Origin: an uncultured Bacteroidales bacterium
Lineage (GTDB): Bacteria; Bacteroidota; Bacteroidia; Bacteroidales; P3
DNA: 64,000 nt
NCBI GenBank assembly: GCA_905234695.1
Contig: CAJOHZ010000002.1
Span: 62,001-126,000, forward strand
Reading direction: 5' to 3'
Shown: positions 23,849-33,989 of the stretch, one piece after another
Position numbering within the stretch: position 1 is the stretch's first letter
Layout of the letters: each line of letters opens with the position of its first letter
The notes under the pieces: generated by a model
The model's database searches: none
Told to the model about the DNA's origin: nothing
The model's input: only the letters and a program-made list of their open reading frames with translations
Position numbers and translations under genes: made by a program

Positions 23849-26397
23849 TCTTCCTTCTTTCTGCGTTTGCTATAGTATATTACCAGCGTGCCTGCAAAAA
23901 TCAGGACGGTGACGATTGAGCATATCAAGGTGATGGTGTCCAGCCGATGCATAGTGGGCGCCTCGTTGCAGAAGACAATCTCATGGTCGCCAGCAGGCAC
24001 CACCATGGCACGGAGGATGTAGTTGGCACGGAAATACTCGGCGGGCTGGCCATCGATATAGACACGCCAGTCGGGCGCATAATAAATCTCACTGAAGACG
24101 GCCAACATCGGGGTGCTGCAATGGCTGTGGTAGACCAGACGGTTGATGTCGACAGGCTGCTTGTGTTCCATCTCGATGGTGGCGGTGCTATCCCACGGAA
24201 GCTCTGTCAATCCTTCAATGCAAGGCTTGGACAACCCCTGAATCTTGTCACCCATCTCACTCACGTTGACTATAGCATCAGTAGCAGGATTGTATTCATT
24301 CAGTTTCAGAATCTCGTCATTGGCATTGTCGACAGGACGAATGTTATGGACAAACCAGCAGTTGCCCAACGCCTCTGGGATGCGCTGCACCTGCCCGTCG
24401 CGCATCACCACATATCGGGTGTTGAGCATGTTCAGCACGTTCGGGTTGATACGATAGCCGATATAGAAGTCTATCAGGTCTTGGTAGCGGCGCAGTTTGG
24501 CGGCGGAGTAGCCACCAATCTGGTTGTGGAATGCCGACGGCTTGGAATCGTTGAAGGTGTTGACCGCCAGATTCAGCACGCGGAAGTCCTGGTCGCCGAA
24601 ACGGGCCGCCTGGGCATCGATGTCGTAGTCGTATTGCTCGGGCCGCTGGTCGAGCTGATTGGCGTTGCGCACATAATTGCCTTTGTTGAGGTAACGGCTG
24701 TCAACTCCTTGAAGGTCCACGACGATAAACAGCAGCAAAGCGGCAAGAATGCCCATCTGTGCAAAGAGATTAGGGTTCTTGGCCTGCTTGTCGAACATCC
24801 ATTTCAGATAGATCCACAGCAAGGCGACGGCCACGAGTATGAAGCCGATGCTGCGCCACGAGTCGCTTACGAACAGGGCTTTGCGGTCTTGGATAAAGAT
24901 GTCCTGAATCATTCTCCACTGGTCGCCATACTGGTGGGCCATCTCCACATCGCTGGCCCCGCTATAGCTGAATCCGCCACAAAGCATCAATCCCACGAGG
25001 ATGATGCCTACCGTGGTACCGGCCGAGATATACAGCGCCCGCAGCAGTTGCTTGGCTGTACGACCCTCGCGGGGCGAGAAAACCTCGCGCAGACCCAGCA
25101 CCGCCATCAGTACCATCAGCACGTTTGCAATCACAAGGCTCATGGAGGGGGTGCGGAACTTATTGTACAGGGGCAGATGTTCAAAGAGAAATTCGTTAAA
25201 GGGCATGAAGTTGCGTCCCCACGACATGAGGATGGCAATAATGGTGGCAATCAATATCCACCAGCGTTCGGGGCCTTTGACCACGACGAGGCCGAAGAGG
25301 AATAGGAACACAACAATCGCGCCGAAGTATACGGGACCGCTGGTGAAGGGCTGGTCGCCCCAATAGAGGGGTGCCCTCTCCTGACGGAAGTTGTTATACG
25401 TGGCACTGCTCTTGTCCACCGGCTCGACGCTGCCGCCGCCCATGGCGCCCGGTACCAGCAGGGTGTAGGTCTCCCCCACTCCGTAGCTCCAGCTAAAAGC
25501 ATAATTGATATCCAACCCATCGGCATTGGCGTTGTGGTTAAGGGGCATGTCTTCACCATAGAGGTCCTGCGGGGTGACGGTGATTTCCGAGCCGCCTCGC
25601 ATAGTGTATTTCACATATTCTTGGTTCACCAACAGGTGACGGGTATTGCAGGCCAATGCCAGCGCAACCCCCACCAGCAGGATGCCCACCGCCATCAGGA
25701 AGCGGGTGAAATATTTGTCTTTGATGGAATAGACCAGATAGACCAATCCGACCACGACGCACACGATGGCCGTATAGAAGGTGATCTGGATGTGATTGAA
25801 TGCAATCTGCGTGCCTAGAGCGAACGAGAGCAATATGCCGCCCCAGATTATCCAACCGATGCCTTTGCGACGCTCCTCCTTGAGGGTTGCGGCGCCGCGG
25901 AAACAGAGAATCATGCCCGCCAGGATGGGGGCCATCATGGAGAGGGCCCATGCCTTGGTGATATGGCCGGCCTCGATAATAATGATATTGTAACTGCCCA
26001 AGCCAAACGCCAACGCGCCCAGCAATGCCAGCCAGGGACTGACTCCGAAGGCAATCAGCGCCCCATAGAAACCCACCAGCAACAGGAACAGCACGCCCAC
26101 ATCGTTGTGGCGGCCCAGCCAGTACATATTGAGAAAATCGCGCATGGCCTGATAGACCGAGTGCTGCGGGCTGTTGGTAATCTGGTATCCAGGCATGCCG
26201 CTGAACATACTGGGGCACCATGTGGTATAGTCGCCCGTCTGTTTATGGTAGTCTTTCTGCGACTTGGCCATGCTCTCAAACTTCTGTACGTCGCCTTGAG
26301 GCAACGCCTTGCCTTGCAGCAGAGGGAGGAAATAGAGGAACGAGATGGCCAGCAGGGCCAGTACAATGCCAGTGTGGGTAAAGATTTTCTTTTGCAT
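23845..26397 (-). CDS. YfhO-family multi-spanning membrane protein
   Basis: An 850-residue protein with about 13 membrane spans and an extracytoplasmic C-terminal domain. The start chosen is the ATG at 26397 (MQKKIFTHTGIVLALLAISF). The following QGDVQKFESMAKSQKDYHKQ and the stretch WCPSMFSGMPGYQIT are typical of the bacterial YfhO family. That family resembles GT-C glycosyltransferases and is tied to glycosylation of lipids or wall polymers. The immediately downstream cytosolic glycosyltransferase, overlapping by four bases, supports a joint role in surface glycan assembly. Specific substrate unknown. Confidence 0.85.
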   Translation of the reverse strand: MQKKIFTHTGIVLALLAISFLYFLPLLQGKALPQGDVQKFESMAKSQKDYHKQTGDYTTWCPSMFSGMPGYQITNSPQHSVYQAMRDFLNMYWLGRHNDVGVLFLLLVGFYGALIAFGVSPWLALLGALAFGLGSYNIIIIEAGHITKAWALSMMAPILAGMILCFRGAATLKEERRKGIGWIIWGGILLSFALGTQIAFNHIQITFYTAIVCVVVGLVYLVYSIKDKYFTRFLMAVGILLVGVALALACNTRHLLVNQEYVKYTMRGGSEITVTPQDLYGEDMPLNHNANADGLDINYAFSWSYGVGETYTLLVPGAMGGGSVEPVDKSSATYNNFRQERAPLYWGDQPFTSGPVYFGAIVVFLFLFGLVVVKGPERWWILIATIIAILMSWGRNFMPFNEFLFEHLPLYNKFRTPSMSLVIANVLMVLMAVLGLREVFSPREGRTAKQLLRALYISAGTTVGIILVGLMLCGGFSYSGASDVEMAHQYGDQWRMIQDIFIQDRKALFVSDSWRSIGFILVAVALLWIYLKWMFDKQAKNPNLFAQMGILAALLLFIVVDLQGVDSRYLNKGNYVRNANQLDQRPEQYDYDIDAQAARFGDQDFRVLNLAVNTFNDSKPSAFHNQIGGYSAAKLRRYQDLIDFYIGYRINPNVLNMLNTRYVVMRDGQVQRIPEALGNCWFVHNIRPVDNANDEILKLNEYNPATDAIVNVSEMGDKIQGLSKPCIEGLTELPWDSTATIEMEHKQPVDINRLVYHSHCSTPMLAVFSEIYYAPDWRVYIDGQPAEYFRANYILRAMVVPAGDHEIVFCNEAPTMHRLDTITLICSIVTVLIFAGTLVIYYSKRRKKEE

Positions 26398-26428
26398 GAT
26401 TATGAATTGAGTGTAATTAAGTACATTT

Positions 26429-28423
26429 TTATTCCTTGACGACGGGATATGAGATGCGGGCATGGTAGATACTCAGCATCCTGCTCTTGAGCAGTTTGCG
26501 AATCTTCTTCAAGTCGCCAAAGGTGATGTTGCAGTTCTGCAGCTGGTTGTTCTTGATTTTGTCATCGATGACGGCATCCACCAGACGGTCGATATTCTCC
26601 TTGTCGTGGTTGTTGAGGCTCTTGCAGGCCGCCTCTACACTGTCGACCAGCATCACCACAGCCAACTCGCGGGTGAAGGGCGTGGGACCGGGATAGCGGA
26701 AGTCGGCGATGTTGATGGGCTCGTCGGGATGGTCGTTCTTCTGCTTGGCATAGAAATAACCCGTCACCGTGGTGCCATGGTGCGTACGGATGAAGTCGCA
26801 CACCGAGGCCGGCAGGCGGTACTTGTGCGCCAGTTTCAATCCGTCGCGCACATGCTGGATAATCACATGTGCGCTGTCCACATAGTCCAATTCGTCGTGG
26901 GGGTTGAATTCGCTGTTCTGGTTCTCGGTGAAGAAGAGCGGTGCCTCGACCTTGCCGATGTCGTGATACAAGCCTCCCACCTTGGCCAGCAAAGCGTTGC
27001 CGCCGATTTCACTGATGACATCCTCACTGATATTGGCCACCTGCATGGCGTGTTGGAAGGTGCCCGGCGCACGACGCGACAGCTCGCGCAGGGCGGGCGT
27101 GTTGGTCGACGAGAGTTCCATGAGTGTGAGGTTGGTGGTGAGGCCGAACAGCTTCTCGAAGACATAAATCAGCGGGTAGGCCAGCAACGTCAGGATGGAA
27201 CTGACCATGAATACCAGATAGCGTTCCGCCGTAATGCCCGCAAGCGTGCTCTCCTGACTCAACACACCGAAGGTGTAGATAAGCGAGTAGGCAAAGAAAA
27301 TCACCACACTCACCACGAAGAACTTGCTCCGGTTCTCGAAGTTACGCACCGTGACAATGGACATCATACCGGCGATAAGCTGGTAGAAGATATACTCAAA
27401 TGGGTTGGGCACCATGTTGGCTAGAATCACGATGGTGGTGACATGCACATAGAGGGCCACACGCATGTCGAAAAACACCCGTATCATGACCGGGACGATA
27501 CATAGCGGCACCGCCAGCACCAGGGCCGGATTGGTCCGCACCACCACCGCCGTGGCTCCCGACATAAGCAGGATGAGTGTCAGCACAAATGTGATTTTGC
27601 GACCGTCCTCAAGGATGGGGTGGCGGGTGTTTTTCAGGAACATATACAATGCCAGGAAGGCGATGATGCAGAGAACCAGCTGACCCAGAAAACGTCCCGT
27701 TGGACTGTAGTGCTTATGGAAGCGGTTGTCGTTCTCCACTTCAAGGGAGTGGATAACCTGGGCCTTCTCTTTGGTGATATACTCCCCTTTCGCCACAATC
27801 AGGTCGCCCTGTTGCATCATATCCGTGGCAATGGAGATGAGCGACAGGCGCGAGTCAAGCTCCAACTGCGTGCGGTTGGCATCGAAGACGATGTCGGGCT
27901 GCATAAGCGTGTCGCGCAGCAACGGGTCGGCGATATCGAGGGCCATGACAAACTCCGACGGCATCCGCTCCGACCCCACATTGCCGGTGAGCAACACCAA
28001 GGTGTGGCTCTCGAAATCGGGCATGTCGGACGGGGTCTCCACATAGCCGATGCGGTAGATGCTGTCCATGGTTTTGCGCAGGCGGCGCACATCAAGACCG
28101 GGACGGTGACGCATCGTCTGCTCCAGCCGTTTGTACGCCTGGCCACGCGCACTGCTGTCGCGGGTATAGTAGAGAAGCGATTTGGACTTGGCGGCATGGA
28201 TTTCCTGGTCGAGCTCCGTCTGGGTTTTCAACACAGGAAAGTCGTAAGGCGCTACAAGGTCGTTGTTGCGCCAAATGCCTCCGACGGCATAGTCATAATG
28301 CTCTCCCTGGCCGCTGCTGGGGAACATCAAAGGGATAAGCGCTGCGGGGGCGAGCATGAACAACGCCTTGGCGATAATAGGTAAATGCCTGACTATGGCA
28401 GAGATGGATTTCTTCGGCTGCAT
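26429..28423 (-). CDS. PgpH-type membrane HD phosphodiesterase (7TMR-HD)
   Basis: A 664-residue protein with one N-terminal span, an extracytoplasmic domain to about residue 265, about seven membrane spans and a cytoplasmic HD domain. The HD motif YHDIGK lies near residue 489, followed by ADFRYPGPTPFTRELAVVML. Proteins of this layout (PgpH) hydrolyse cyclic di-AMP and influence wall and osmotic homeostasis. The segment between the first span and the cluster of seven is the extracellular 7TMR-HDED domain. A promoter lies just upstream, and the yfhO-like gene follows by 31 bp, so they may share a message. Confidence 0.9.
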   Translation of the reverse strand: MQPKKSISAIVRHLPIIAKALFMLAPAALIPLMFPSSGQGEHYDYAVGGIWRNNDLVAPYDFPVLKTQTELDQEIHAAKSKSLLYYTRDSSARGQAYKRLEQTMRHRPGLDVRRLRKTMDSIYRIGYVETPSDMPDFESHTLVLLTGNVGSERMPSEFVMALDIADPLLRDTLMQPDIVFDANRTQLELDSRLSLISIATDMMQQGDLIVAKGEYITKEKAQVIHSLEVENDNRFHKHYSPTGRFLGQLVLCIIAFLALYMFLKNTRHPILEDGRKITFVLTLILLMSGATAVVVRTNPALVLAVPLCIVPVMIRVFFDMRVALYVHVTTIVILANMVPNPFEYIFYQLIAGMMSIVTVRNFENRSKFFVVSVVIFFAYSLIYTFGVLSQESTLAGITAERYLVFMVSSILTLLAYPLIYVFEKLFGLTTNLTLMELSSTNTPALRELSRRAPGTFQHAMQVANISEDVISEIGGNALLAKVGGLYHDIGKVEAPLFFTENQNSEFNPHDELDYVDSAHVIIQHVRDGLKLAHKYRLPASVCDFIRTHHGTTVTGYFYAKQKNDHPDEPINIADFRYPGPTPFTRELAVVMLVDSVEAACKSLNNHDKENIDRLVDAVIDDKIKNNQLQNCNITFGDLKKIRKLLKSRMLSIYHARISYPVVKE

Positions 28424-28448
28424 AGCGGTACAACTGCTTTTGGGATTG

Positions 28449-28456
28449 CAAATTTA
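28449..28456 (-). promoter_or_regulatory. Promoter -7 box of the pgpH-like gene
   Basis: TAAATTTG on the minus strand, 26 bases before the ATG at 28423. The -33 region is imperfect. The spacing fits a short leader. Confidence 0.55.
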
Positions 28457-28524
28457 CTAAAAATATTTGATTCACACAGCCTGTGGAGAAAATATTCCTC
28501 ACCTAGCGCATCGCGCCGACTTGG

Positions 28525-29139
28525 TCAAAGTTCCTCTTCTTCGTTACACAGATGCCACTGCAGATTGTCGAAAAGGGAGGTGAGGAAGGATTGCAGATTT
28601 TTTATGAAAACCGCGGTTTTGTGGGGCATATCCTCAATCGGGCCACTATACATTGACGTGACCGCCCCCTGCTGGCCAAAGCAGAAAGTGTCAAGGACAA
28701 ACGCCCCTTCGTTCAGCTGGTTCAACATCTCCCAGTGCTGCCTGTCCAACGGTTCATCGGTGGAGGGCTCGGGGCGCGGCTCCGTCAGGTCGCGATAAAT
28801 CCGCTGCTGGAAGTCCCACGCATCACGTCCCCGCACCAGCAACAGTTTGTCGTAATAGCCGAAACAGCCCGTGTTGTCCTCAGACACCGGACGTCCTATC
28901 ACCACGTATGCCAGCCGCGCATGCTCGTCGTAATAACTGTAGCAGGGGTGGTCGCCCCCTTTCAGTTCGATGTCGGCCACCCGCGACAGGCGCAGCCGAT
29001 AGGCAGCGTTGAGTGCAGACACAAACTCATGGTTCAGGTAAGTTGTCCTAAACATCACGGCTGCAGTATCATTAAAAGTGAAGATTGCATCCGGCAGGAA
29101 CGGCCTCCCGCGTTTCTTTTCCGTGTATCGCTTAACCAT
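28525..29139 (-). CDS. Conserved-looking cytosolic protein of unknown function
   Basis: A 204-residue protein starting MVKRYTEKKRGRPFLPDAIF. I chose this ATG over a TTG at 29154, which would overlap the upstream stop. It has no signal peptide or membrane span. Features are an aromatic- and Asp-rich middle (KGGDHPCYSYYDEHARLAYV, then VIGRP) and an acidic end (LCNEEEEL). It lies downstream of the PflX-like gene on the same strand. I recognise no family and do not propose a function. Confidence 0.65.
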   Translation of the reverse strand: MVKRYTEKKRGRPFLPDAIFTFNDTAAVMFRTTYLNHEFVSALNAAYRLRLSRVADIELKGGDHPCYSYYDEHARLAYVVIGRPVSEDNTGCFGYYDKLLLVRGRDAWDFQQRIYRDLTEPRPEPSTDEPLDRQHWEMLNQLNEGAFVLDTFCFGQQGAVTSMYSGPIEDMPHKTAVFIKNLQSFLTSLFDNLQWHLCNEEEEL

Positions 29140-29150
29140 GACTGTTGGGT

Positions 29151-30200
29151 TCAAAAAGATTGTTCAAAAGCCTCTCGGCGGGTGAAATCGGGTCTGTAAC
29201 AGGCCTGCGCGTCGAGTTCCTGCACCCACCCACGACAGAGTCCGAGGGATTGCAGCCGGTCCACCGCACAGGCGTACTCCTCCGGCGTCAGGGTTCGTCC
29301 CAGTTCGTCGGGCAGCCCTGGCCGCGGCGGGTAGTACTGCGCCATGAGCGACACATGCAGGTTGAACGACACCTCCGCGATACGGTCGAGTACTGCCAAC
29401 GTGTTGTCCAGCTGGCCCGGCAGCACGAGATGGCGCACAATGATGCCCCTGTATGCCAGCCCGCGCCCGTCGGTGGGCAGCCCCGACCCCTTCTGGCGGT
29501 ACATCTCCTCCAGTGCCGCCTGCGCCACCGACGGGTAGTCGGCGGCATGGCTATAACGCTCTGCCAACGCCGCATCGGCATATTTGTAGTCAGGCAGATA
29601 GATGTCGATATAAGGCTCCAACTTCCGCAGGGTCTCCACACGATCGTAGCCGCCGGTATTGTACACCGTCACAGGGTGCAGTCCGCGGGCGTGCAGCGCT
29701 TCCACGATGGCGGGAATGGCATCGGCATAGTGCGACGGGGTGACAAACCCCACCATATTCTCCGTCTCTTTCAACACTTCGGCAATGCGCTCCACGATGG
29801 CCTCCACACCGCGATATGCAGGGGCGTTGTCCGCCGCTGGCAGGCCGCGGCTCACCGCGTGGTTCTGACAATAGACACAGCGCAGATTACAATGCGAAAA
29901 AAAGACATTGCAAAGGCCCCGTTCACCACTGAGGGGAGGCTCTTCGCCCCGATGGGCGCATACCGACGCCGCCACAGGCTCGACACCGGCTTGGCAAAAG
30001 CCATACCGCTCAACCCGATTGGCGTCACATCCCCGTGGACAAACTGAACATTTCACGCTGTAGATTATTTCGGTTACATAACGCCAACCCTCCGGTTTTA
30101 TTGCATCGTGACGGAACAAATTCCCTGCACTCCACGGTACGATGATACTGCACTGTCTATAAAGCGTTTGAAACTGTTGACAAGAATAAATTTGCCCCAA
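29151..30200 (-). CDS. PflX-like radical SAM protein
   Basis: A radical SAM enzyme of the PflX (COG1313) group. It has an N-terminal CSVCPRGCDANR motif and CAHRGEEPPLSG. The [4Fe-4S] motif CNLRCVYCQN, in the CxxxCxxC form that binds SAM, follows near residue 107. The group resembles pyruvate-formate-lyase activating enzymes but its substrate is unsettled. The start is uncertain: the frame opens with TTG at 30200, while a GTG at 30056 just before CSVCPRGC gives a length closer to the family. It is divergent from pepD with at most 71 bp between starts, so the later start would leave more promoter room. Confidence 0.86.
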   Translation of the reverse strand: MGQIYSCQQFQTLYRQCSIIVPWSAGNLFRHDAIKPEGWRYVTEIIYSVKCSVCPRGCDANRVERYGFCQAGVEPVAASVCAHRGEEPPLSGERGLCNVFFSHCNLRCVYCQNHAVSRGLPAADNAPAYRGVEAIVERIAEVLKETENMVGFVTPSHYADAIPAIVEALHARGLHPVTVYNTGGYDRVETLRKLEPYIDIYLPDYKYADAALAERYSHAADYPSVAQAALEEMYRQKGSGLPTDGRGLAYRGIIVRHLVLPGQLDNTLAVLDRIAEVSFNLHVSLMAQYYPPRPGLPDELGRTLTPEEYACAVDRLQSLGLCRGWVQELDAQACYRPDFTRREAFEQSF

Positions 30201-30271
30201 TTAACATTTATATCGAAAAAAAGTTGTAATTTCGCAGATACTATTGAAAACAAATTAAAACACTAAATATC

Positions 30272-31726
30272 ATGACAATTAAAGATTTAGAACCAAAAGA
30301 ACTGTGGGGTAACTTCTATCACCTCACCCGTTGCCCTCGTCCGTCCAAACACGAAGAGATCGTCCGTGAATTCCTCGTGAAATGGGCCAAGGAGCGTCAC
30401 ATCGACTGCCGTGTCGACAAGGTCGGCAATATCATCATGAGCAAACCCGCCACCAAGGGCATGGAGAACCGCTGCCCCGTGGTGCTGCAAGCCCACATGG
30501 ACATGGTGCCTCAGGCCCGTGCCGGCAAAAAGCACGACTTCCTGAAAGACCCCATCGAGACCAAGATAGTGGACGGCTGGGTGTATGCCTGCGACACCAC
30601 CCTGGGAGCCGATGACGGCCTCGGCGTGGCCGCCGCCATGGCGGTGCTGGAGAGCAAGACCATCCAGCACGGCCCGCTGGAGGTGCTTATCACCACCGAC
30701 GAAGAGACCGGCATGACCGGCGCCTTCGGCCTGAAGAAGGGCGAACTGAAAGGCAAATACCTCCTCAACCTCGACAGCGAGACCGAGGGCGAACTGTATG
30801 TAGGCTGCGCTGGCGGCATCGACGCCACGATGAGCATCCCCTACTCCACCGAGAAAGCGCCCAAGGGCTACTGCGCCATGCGCCTCACCATCGGTGGTCT
30901 CAAGGGCGGCCACAGCGGCATGGAAATCAACACCGGCCGTGCCAACGCCAATAAGATTATGTTCCGCCATATCCGCTGGGTGGCCGAATGCGGCATCCGC
31001 CTCATGAGCGTCGACGGCGGCAACATGCGCAACGCCATCCCGCGCGACGCCACCCTCACCTTCGCCATGCCCAAGGCTCACAAGGACTGCATCGTGGCCG
31101 AACTGGAGAAGGTGGCCGGCTGGGTGAAGAAAGAACTCGGCAAGGTGGAGCCCGACTTCTTCATGAAGGTGGAGCCCATCCGCATGACCCCCAAGGTCAT
31201 CACCGAGGCCGACACCCAGAAGATTATCAACACCGTCATGATTGCCCCCAACGGCGTCATCCGTATGAGCAAGGACATGGAAGGCCTCGTCGAGACCTCC
31301 CTCAACCTCGCCATCATGAACACCAACGGCAAGAAATTCACCGTCAAGGCCCTGCTGCGTAGCTCGGTCGACAGCGCCAAGGAAGCCCTCGCTGAACGTC
31401 TGGTTTGCCTGGCAGAACTGGCCGGCGGCAGCTGCCAGCTCACGGGTGCCTATCCCGGCTGGAAGCCCAATATGGAGAGCGGTCTGCTGAAGACCATGAA
31501 GGCCACTTACAAGAAGCTGTACAAGAAAGAGCCCGCCGTGGTCGCCATCCACGCCGGTCTCGAATGCGGCCTGCTGGGCGGCAAGTACCCCGACATGGAG
31601 ATGATCTCCTTCGGACCCACCCTCAACAGCCCCCACAGCCCCGACGAGCGCGCCAACATCGAGAGCTGCAAGAAGTTCTTCGACTACCTTGTCGCCGCCC
31701 TGAAGGAAATGCCCGTGGCAAAGTAA
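30272..31726 (+). CDS. pepD: Aminoacyl-histidine dipeptidase (M20 family)
   Basis: A 484-residue zinc metallopeptidase that cleaves dipeptides such as beta-Ala-His and other Xaa-His substrates in the cytoplasm. Metal ligands are visible in VLQAHMDMV (His, Asp), TTLGADDGLGVA (bridging Asp) and ITTDEETGMTG (catalytic and ligand Glu), with a further His in FGPTLNSPHSPDERANI near the end. A dimerisation lid domain lies in the middle. Length matches PepD. The gene is highly GC-rich and codon-biased, suggesting strong expression. It is followed by the acyl-CoA synthetase gene 64 bp on. Confidence 0.94.
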   Translation: MTIKDLEPKELWGNFYHLTRCPRPSKHEEIVREFLVKWAKERHIDCRVDKVGNIIMSKPATKGMENRCPVVLQAHMDMVPQARAGKKHDFLKDPIETKIVDGWVYACDTTLGADDGLGVAAAMAVLESKTIQHGPLEVLITTDEETGMTGAFGLKKGELKGKYLLNLDSETEGELYVGCAGGIDATMSIPYSTEKAPKGYCAMRLTIGGLKGGHSGMEINTGRANANKIMFRHIRWVAECGIRLMSVDGGNMRNAIPRDATLTFAMPKAHKDCIVAELEKVAGWVKKELGKVEPDFFMKVEPIRMTPKVITEADTQKIINTVMIAPNGVIRMSKDMEGLVETSLNLAIMNTNGKKFTVKALLRSSVDSAKEALAERLVCLAELAGGSCQLTGAYPGWKPNMESGLLKTMKATYKKLYKKEPAVVAIHAGLECGLLGGKYPDMEMISFGPTLNSPHSPDERANIESCKKFFDYLVAALKEMPVAK

Positions 31727-31790
31727 GATCGCTTCGCTTAATTAAAAGTGGAGGCCACTTCGAAACCTTTGAACCTTTAAACTTGAAACA

Positions 31791-33863
31791 ATGATAGCAA
31801 AAGAACTTCTCAACCCCCGGAGCATCGTCATCTGCGGTGCTTCGAGCGACATACACAAACCCGGCGGAAAAGCCCTCAAGAACCTTCTGGAGAGCCCCTT
31901 CAAAGGCCAGGTCTACGCCGTCAACCCCAAAGAGACCGAGGTGCAGGGCATCAAATGCTACGCCAAGGTGGACGACCTGCCCCAGGTGGACTGCGCCATC
32001 CTCTGCATCGCCGCCAAGTTCTGCGCCCAGACGGTCGACGTGCTGACGCAGCAGAAAGGCACCAAGGGCTTCATCATCGTCAGCGCCGGTTTCTCAGAGG
32101 AGAGCCATGAGGGTGCCGAGATAGAGAAGCACATCGTCGACAGCATCAACGCCGGCGGCGGCTCCCTCATCGGCCCCAACTGCACCGGCTTCCTCAACAC
32201 CAACTACAGCGGCTGTTTCGACACCCCCATCCCCCCGCTCGACCCCAAGGGCGTGGACTTCATCACCGGTAGCGGTGCCACCGCCGTCTTCATCAAGGAG
32301 TACGGCATCAGCAACGGCCTTAAGTTCAACAGCGTCTGGGCCGTGGGTAACAGTGCCCAGCTGGGTATCGAGGACGTGCTGGAGCACCTTGACGAGACCT
32401 TCGACCCCGTGAAGTCGTCGCATGTCATCATGCTCTATATGGAGAAAATCGGCGACCCGCAACGTCTGCTCAAACACAGCCGCAGCCTCATCAACAAGGG
32501 CTGCCATATCGCTGCCATCAAGAGCGGCGGCAGCGCCGCCGGCAGTCGTGCCGCCTCGTCGCACACCGGCGCCTTGGCCACCAACGATGCCGCTGTGGAT
32601 GCACTCTTCCGCAAGGCGGGCATTGTCCGCTGCCAGAACCGACAGGAGCTGACCACCGTCTGCGGTGTCTTCATGTATCCTGAACTGAAAGGCAAACGCT
32701 GCGCCGTCATCACCCACGCCGGCGGCCCCGCCGTGATGCTCACCGACGTGCTCAGCAACGGCGGCATGGAGATTCCCTCGTTGAAGGAACACCCCGCCAG
32801 CCCCGCCCTGTTGGAGAAACTCTTCGGCGGTTCCTCTGTGGGCAACCCCATTGACTTCCTCGCCACCGGCACCGCCGAGCAGCTGGGATATATCATCGAC
32901 ACCGTCGAGAACGAGTACACCGACATCGACTTCTCCGTGGTCATCTTCGGCTCGCCCGGACTCTTCTCCAACAAGGAGGTCTATGACCTGCTGGACAAGA
33001 AGATGAAGACCTGCAAGAAGCCCATCTTCCCCGTGCTTCCGAGCATCATCAACGTCAAGGACGAAATCAACGAATTCATCGCCAAGGGCAACATCAACTT
33101 CCCCGAAGAGTGCGTGCTCGGCAACGCCATCTGCAAGGTCTACAACACCCCCAAGCCCCAGCCGGAGCATGTGGAGCAGCCTAAGATTGACGTGGCCCGC
33201 ATCCGCAAGACCGTGGAACGTTGCAAGGACGGCTACATGGAGATTGCCGATTACAACGAGCTGTTGGACGCCGCCGGCATCAGCCGCAAGAAGAGCGTCG
33301 AGGTCAGCAAGAAAGAGGATGCCCTCGCCTTCGCCAAGGAGGTGGGCTGCTCGAAGGATGTGCCCCTCGTCATGAAGGTTGTCGGCCCGCTGCACAAGAG
33401 CGACGTGGGCGGCGTGACCCTCGGCGTGAAGGACCTCGACACCGTGGCCCGCGAGTTCGACCGCCTCATCGTCATCCCCGAGACCTATGCCGTGGAGATG
33501 TACCCGATGTTGGACGGTATCGACGTGTATATCGGTGCCATCAAGGATGCCAAGTTCGGCCATCAGATTTTCTTCGGCCTGGGCGGCATCTTCATCGAGG
33601 TGCTGAAAGACGTGCAGAGCGCCCTCGCCCCCATCACCGCCGCCGAAGCCAAGGAGATGCTCACGCAGCTCAAAGGCTACAAGATTCTGGAAGGTGTGCG
33701 TGGACAGGAGGGTGTCAATATCGACCTCTATGCCGACCAGATTGCCCGCGTGAGCGCCCTCGTGCAGGCCGCGCCCGAGATTGCCGAGATGGACCTCAAC
33801 CCACTGCTTGGCAACCCGCGCTACGTCACCGCCGTCGACGCCCGCATCCGTCTGGAGAAATAA
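31791..33863 (+). CDS. ADP-forming acyl-CoA synthetase (acetate-CoA ligase type)
   Basis: A 690-residue fused alpha-beta form of NDP-forming acyl-CoA synthetase. It converts acyl-CoA, ADP and phosphate to acid, CoA and ATP, giving ATP by substrate-level phosphorylation in fermentation. Domain order is CoA-binding (NPRSIVICGASSDIHKPGGK), ligase domain with the phospho-His in ASSHTGALA, and a C-terminal ATP-grasp domain (VPLVMKVVGPLHKSDVGGVT). It is complete and strongly codon-biased, and it ends at a clear terminator. Acetyl-CoA is the likely substrate, but branched or aryl acids are possible. Confidence 0.92.
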   Translation: MIAKELLNPRSIVICGASSDIHKPGGKALKNLLESPFKGQVYAVNPKETEVQGIKCYAKVDDLPQVDCAILCIAAKFCAQTVDVLTQQKGTKGFIIVSAGFSEESHEGAEIEKHIVDSINAGGGSLIGPNCTGFLNTNYSGCFDTPIPPLDPKGVDFITGSGATAVFIKEYGISNGLKFNSVWAVGNSAQLGIEDVLEHLDETFDPVKSSHVIMLYMEKIGDPQRLLKHSRSLINKGCHIAAIKSGGSAAGSRAASSHTGALATNDAAVDALFRKAGIVRCQNRQELTTVCGVFMYPELKGKRCAVITHAGGPAVMLTDVLSNGGMEIPSLKEHPASPALLEKLFGGSSVGNPIDFLATGTAEQLGYIIDTVENEYTDIDFSVVIFGSPGLFSNKEVYDLLDKKMKTCKKPIFPVLPSIINVKDEINEFIAKGNINFPEECVLGNAICKVYNTPKPQPEHVEQPKIDVARIRKTVERCKDGYMEIADYNELLDAAGISRKKSVEVSKKEDALAFAKEVGCSKDVPLVMKVVGPLHKSDVGGVTLGVKDLDTVAREFDRLIVIPETYAVEMYPMLDGIDVYIGAIKDAKFGHQIFFGLGGIFIEVLKDVQSALAPITAAEAKEMLTQLKGYKILEGVRGQEGVNIDLYADQIARVSALVQAAPEIAEMDLNPLLGNPRYVTAVDARIRLEK

Positions 33864-33900
33864 CACAGCGTGCAGGCTCCGCCTGCAACAAACAGAAAAA

Positions 33901-33928
33901 GCCGAGACCGCACGGTCTCGGCTTTTTT
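33901..33928 (+). terminator. Terminator after the acyl-CoA synthetase gene
   Basis: A perfect stem GCCGAGACC / GGTCTCGGC with loop GCAC is followed by six T. A second small hairpin (GCAGGC TCC GCCTGC) lies between it and the stop. Confidence 0.95.
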
Positions 33929-33989
33929 ATTCCGTATTTACCCTCACTTTTCTTGAATTCTAGAATCTCCGCCCGAGCCGGTGCTAATT

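Noticed and set aside
28501-28798. Plus-strand frame across the pgpH upstream region and the end of the unknown gene
   Set aside because: It overlaps the promoter of the pgpH-like gene and the 3' end of a gene with better coding character.
32094-33866. 590-codon minus-strand frame opposite the acyl-CoA synthetase gene, and a similar one opposite pepD (30287-31636)
   Set aside because: Codon bias of the true genes leaves the opposite strand open. The products are Gly/Asp/His-rich with no recognisable structure.
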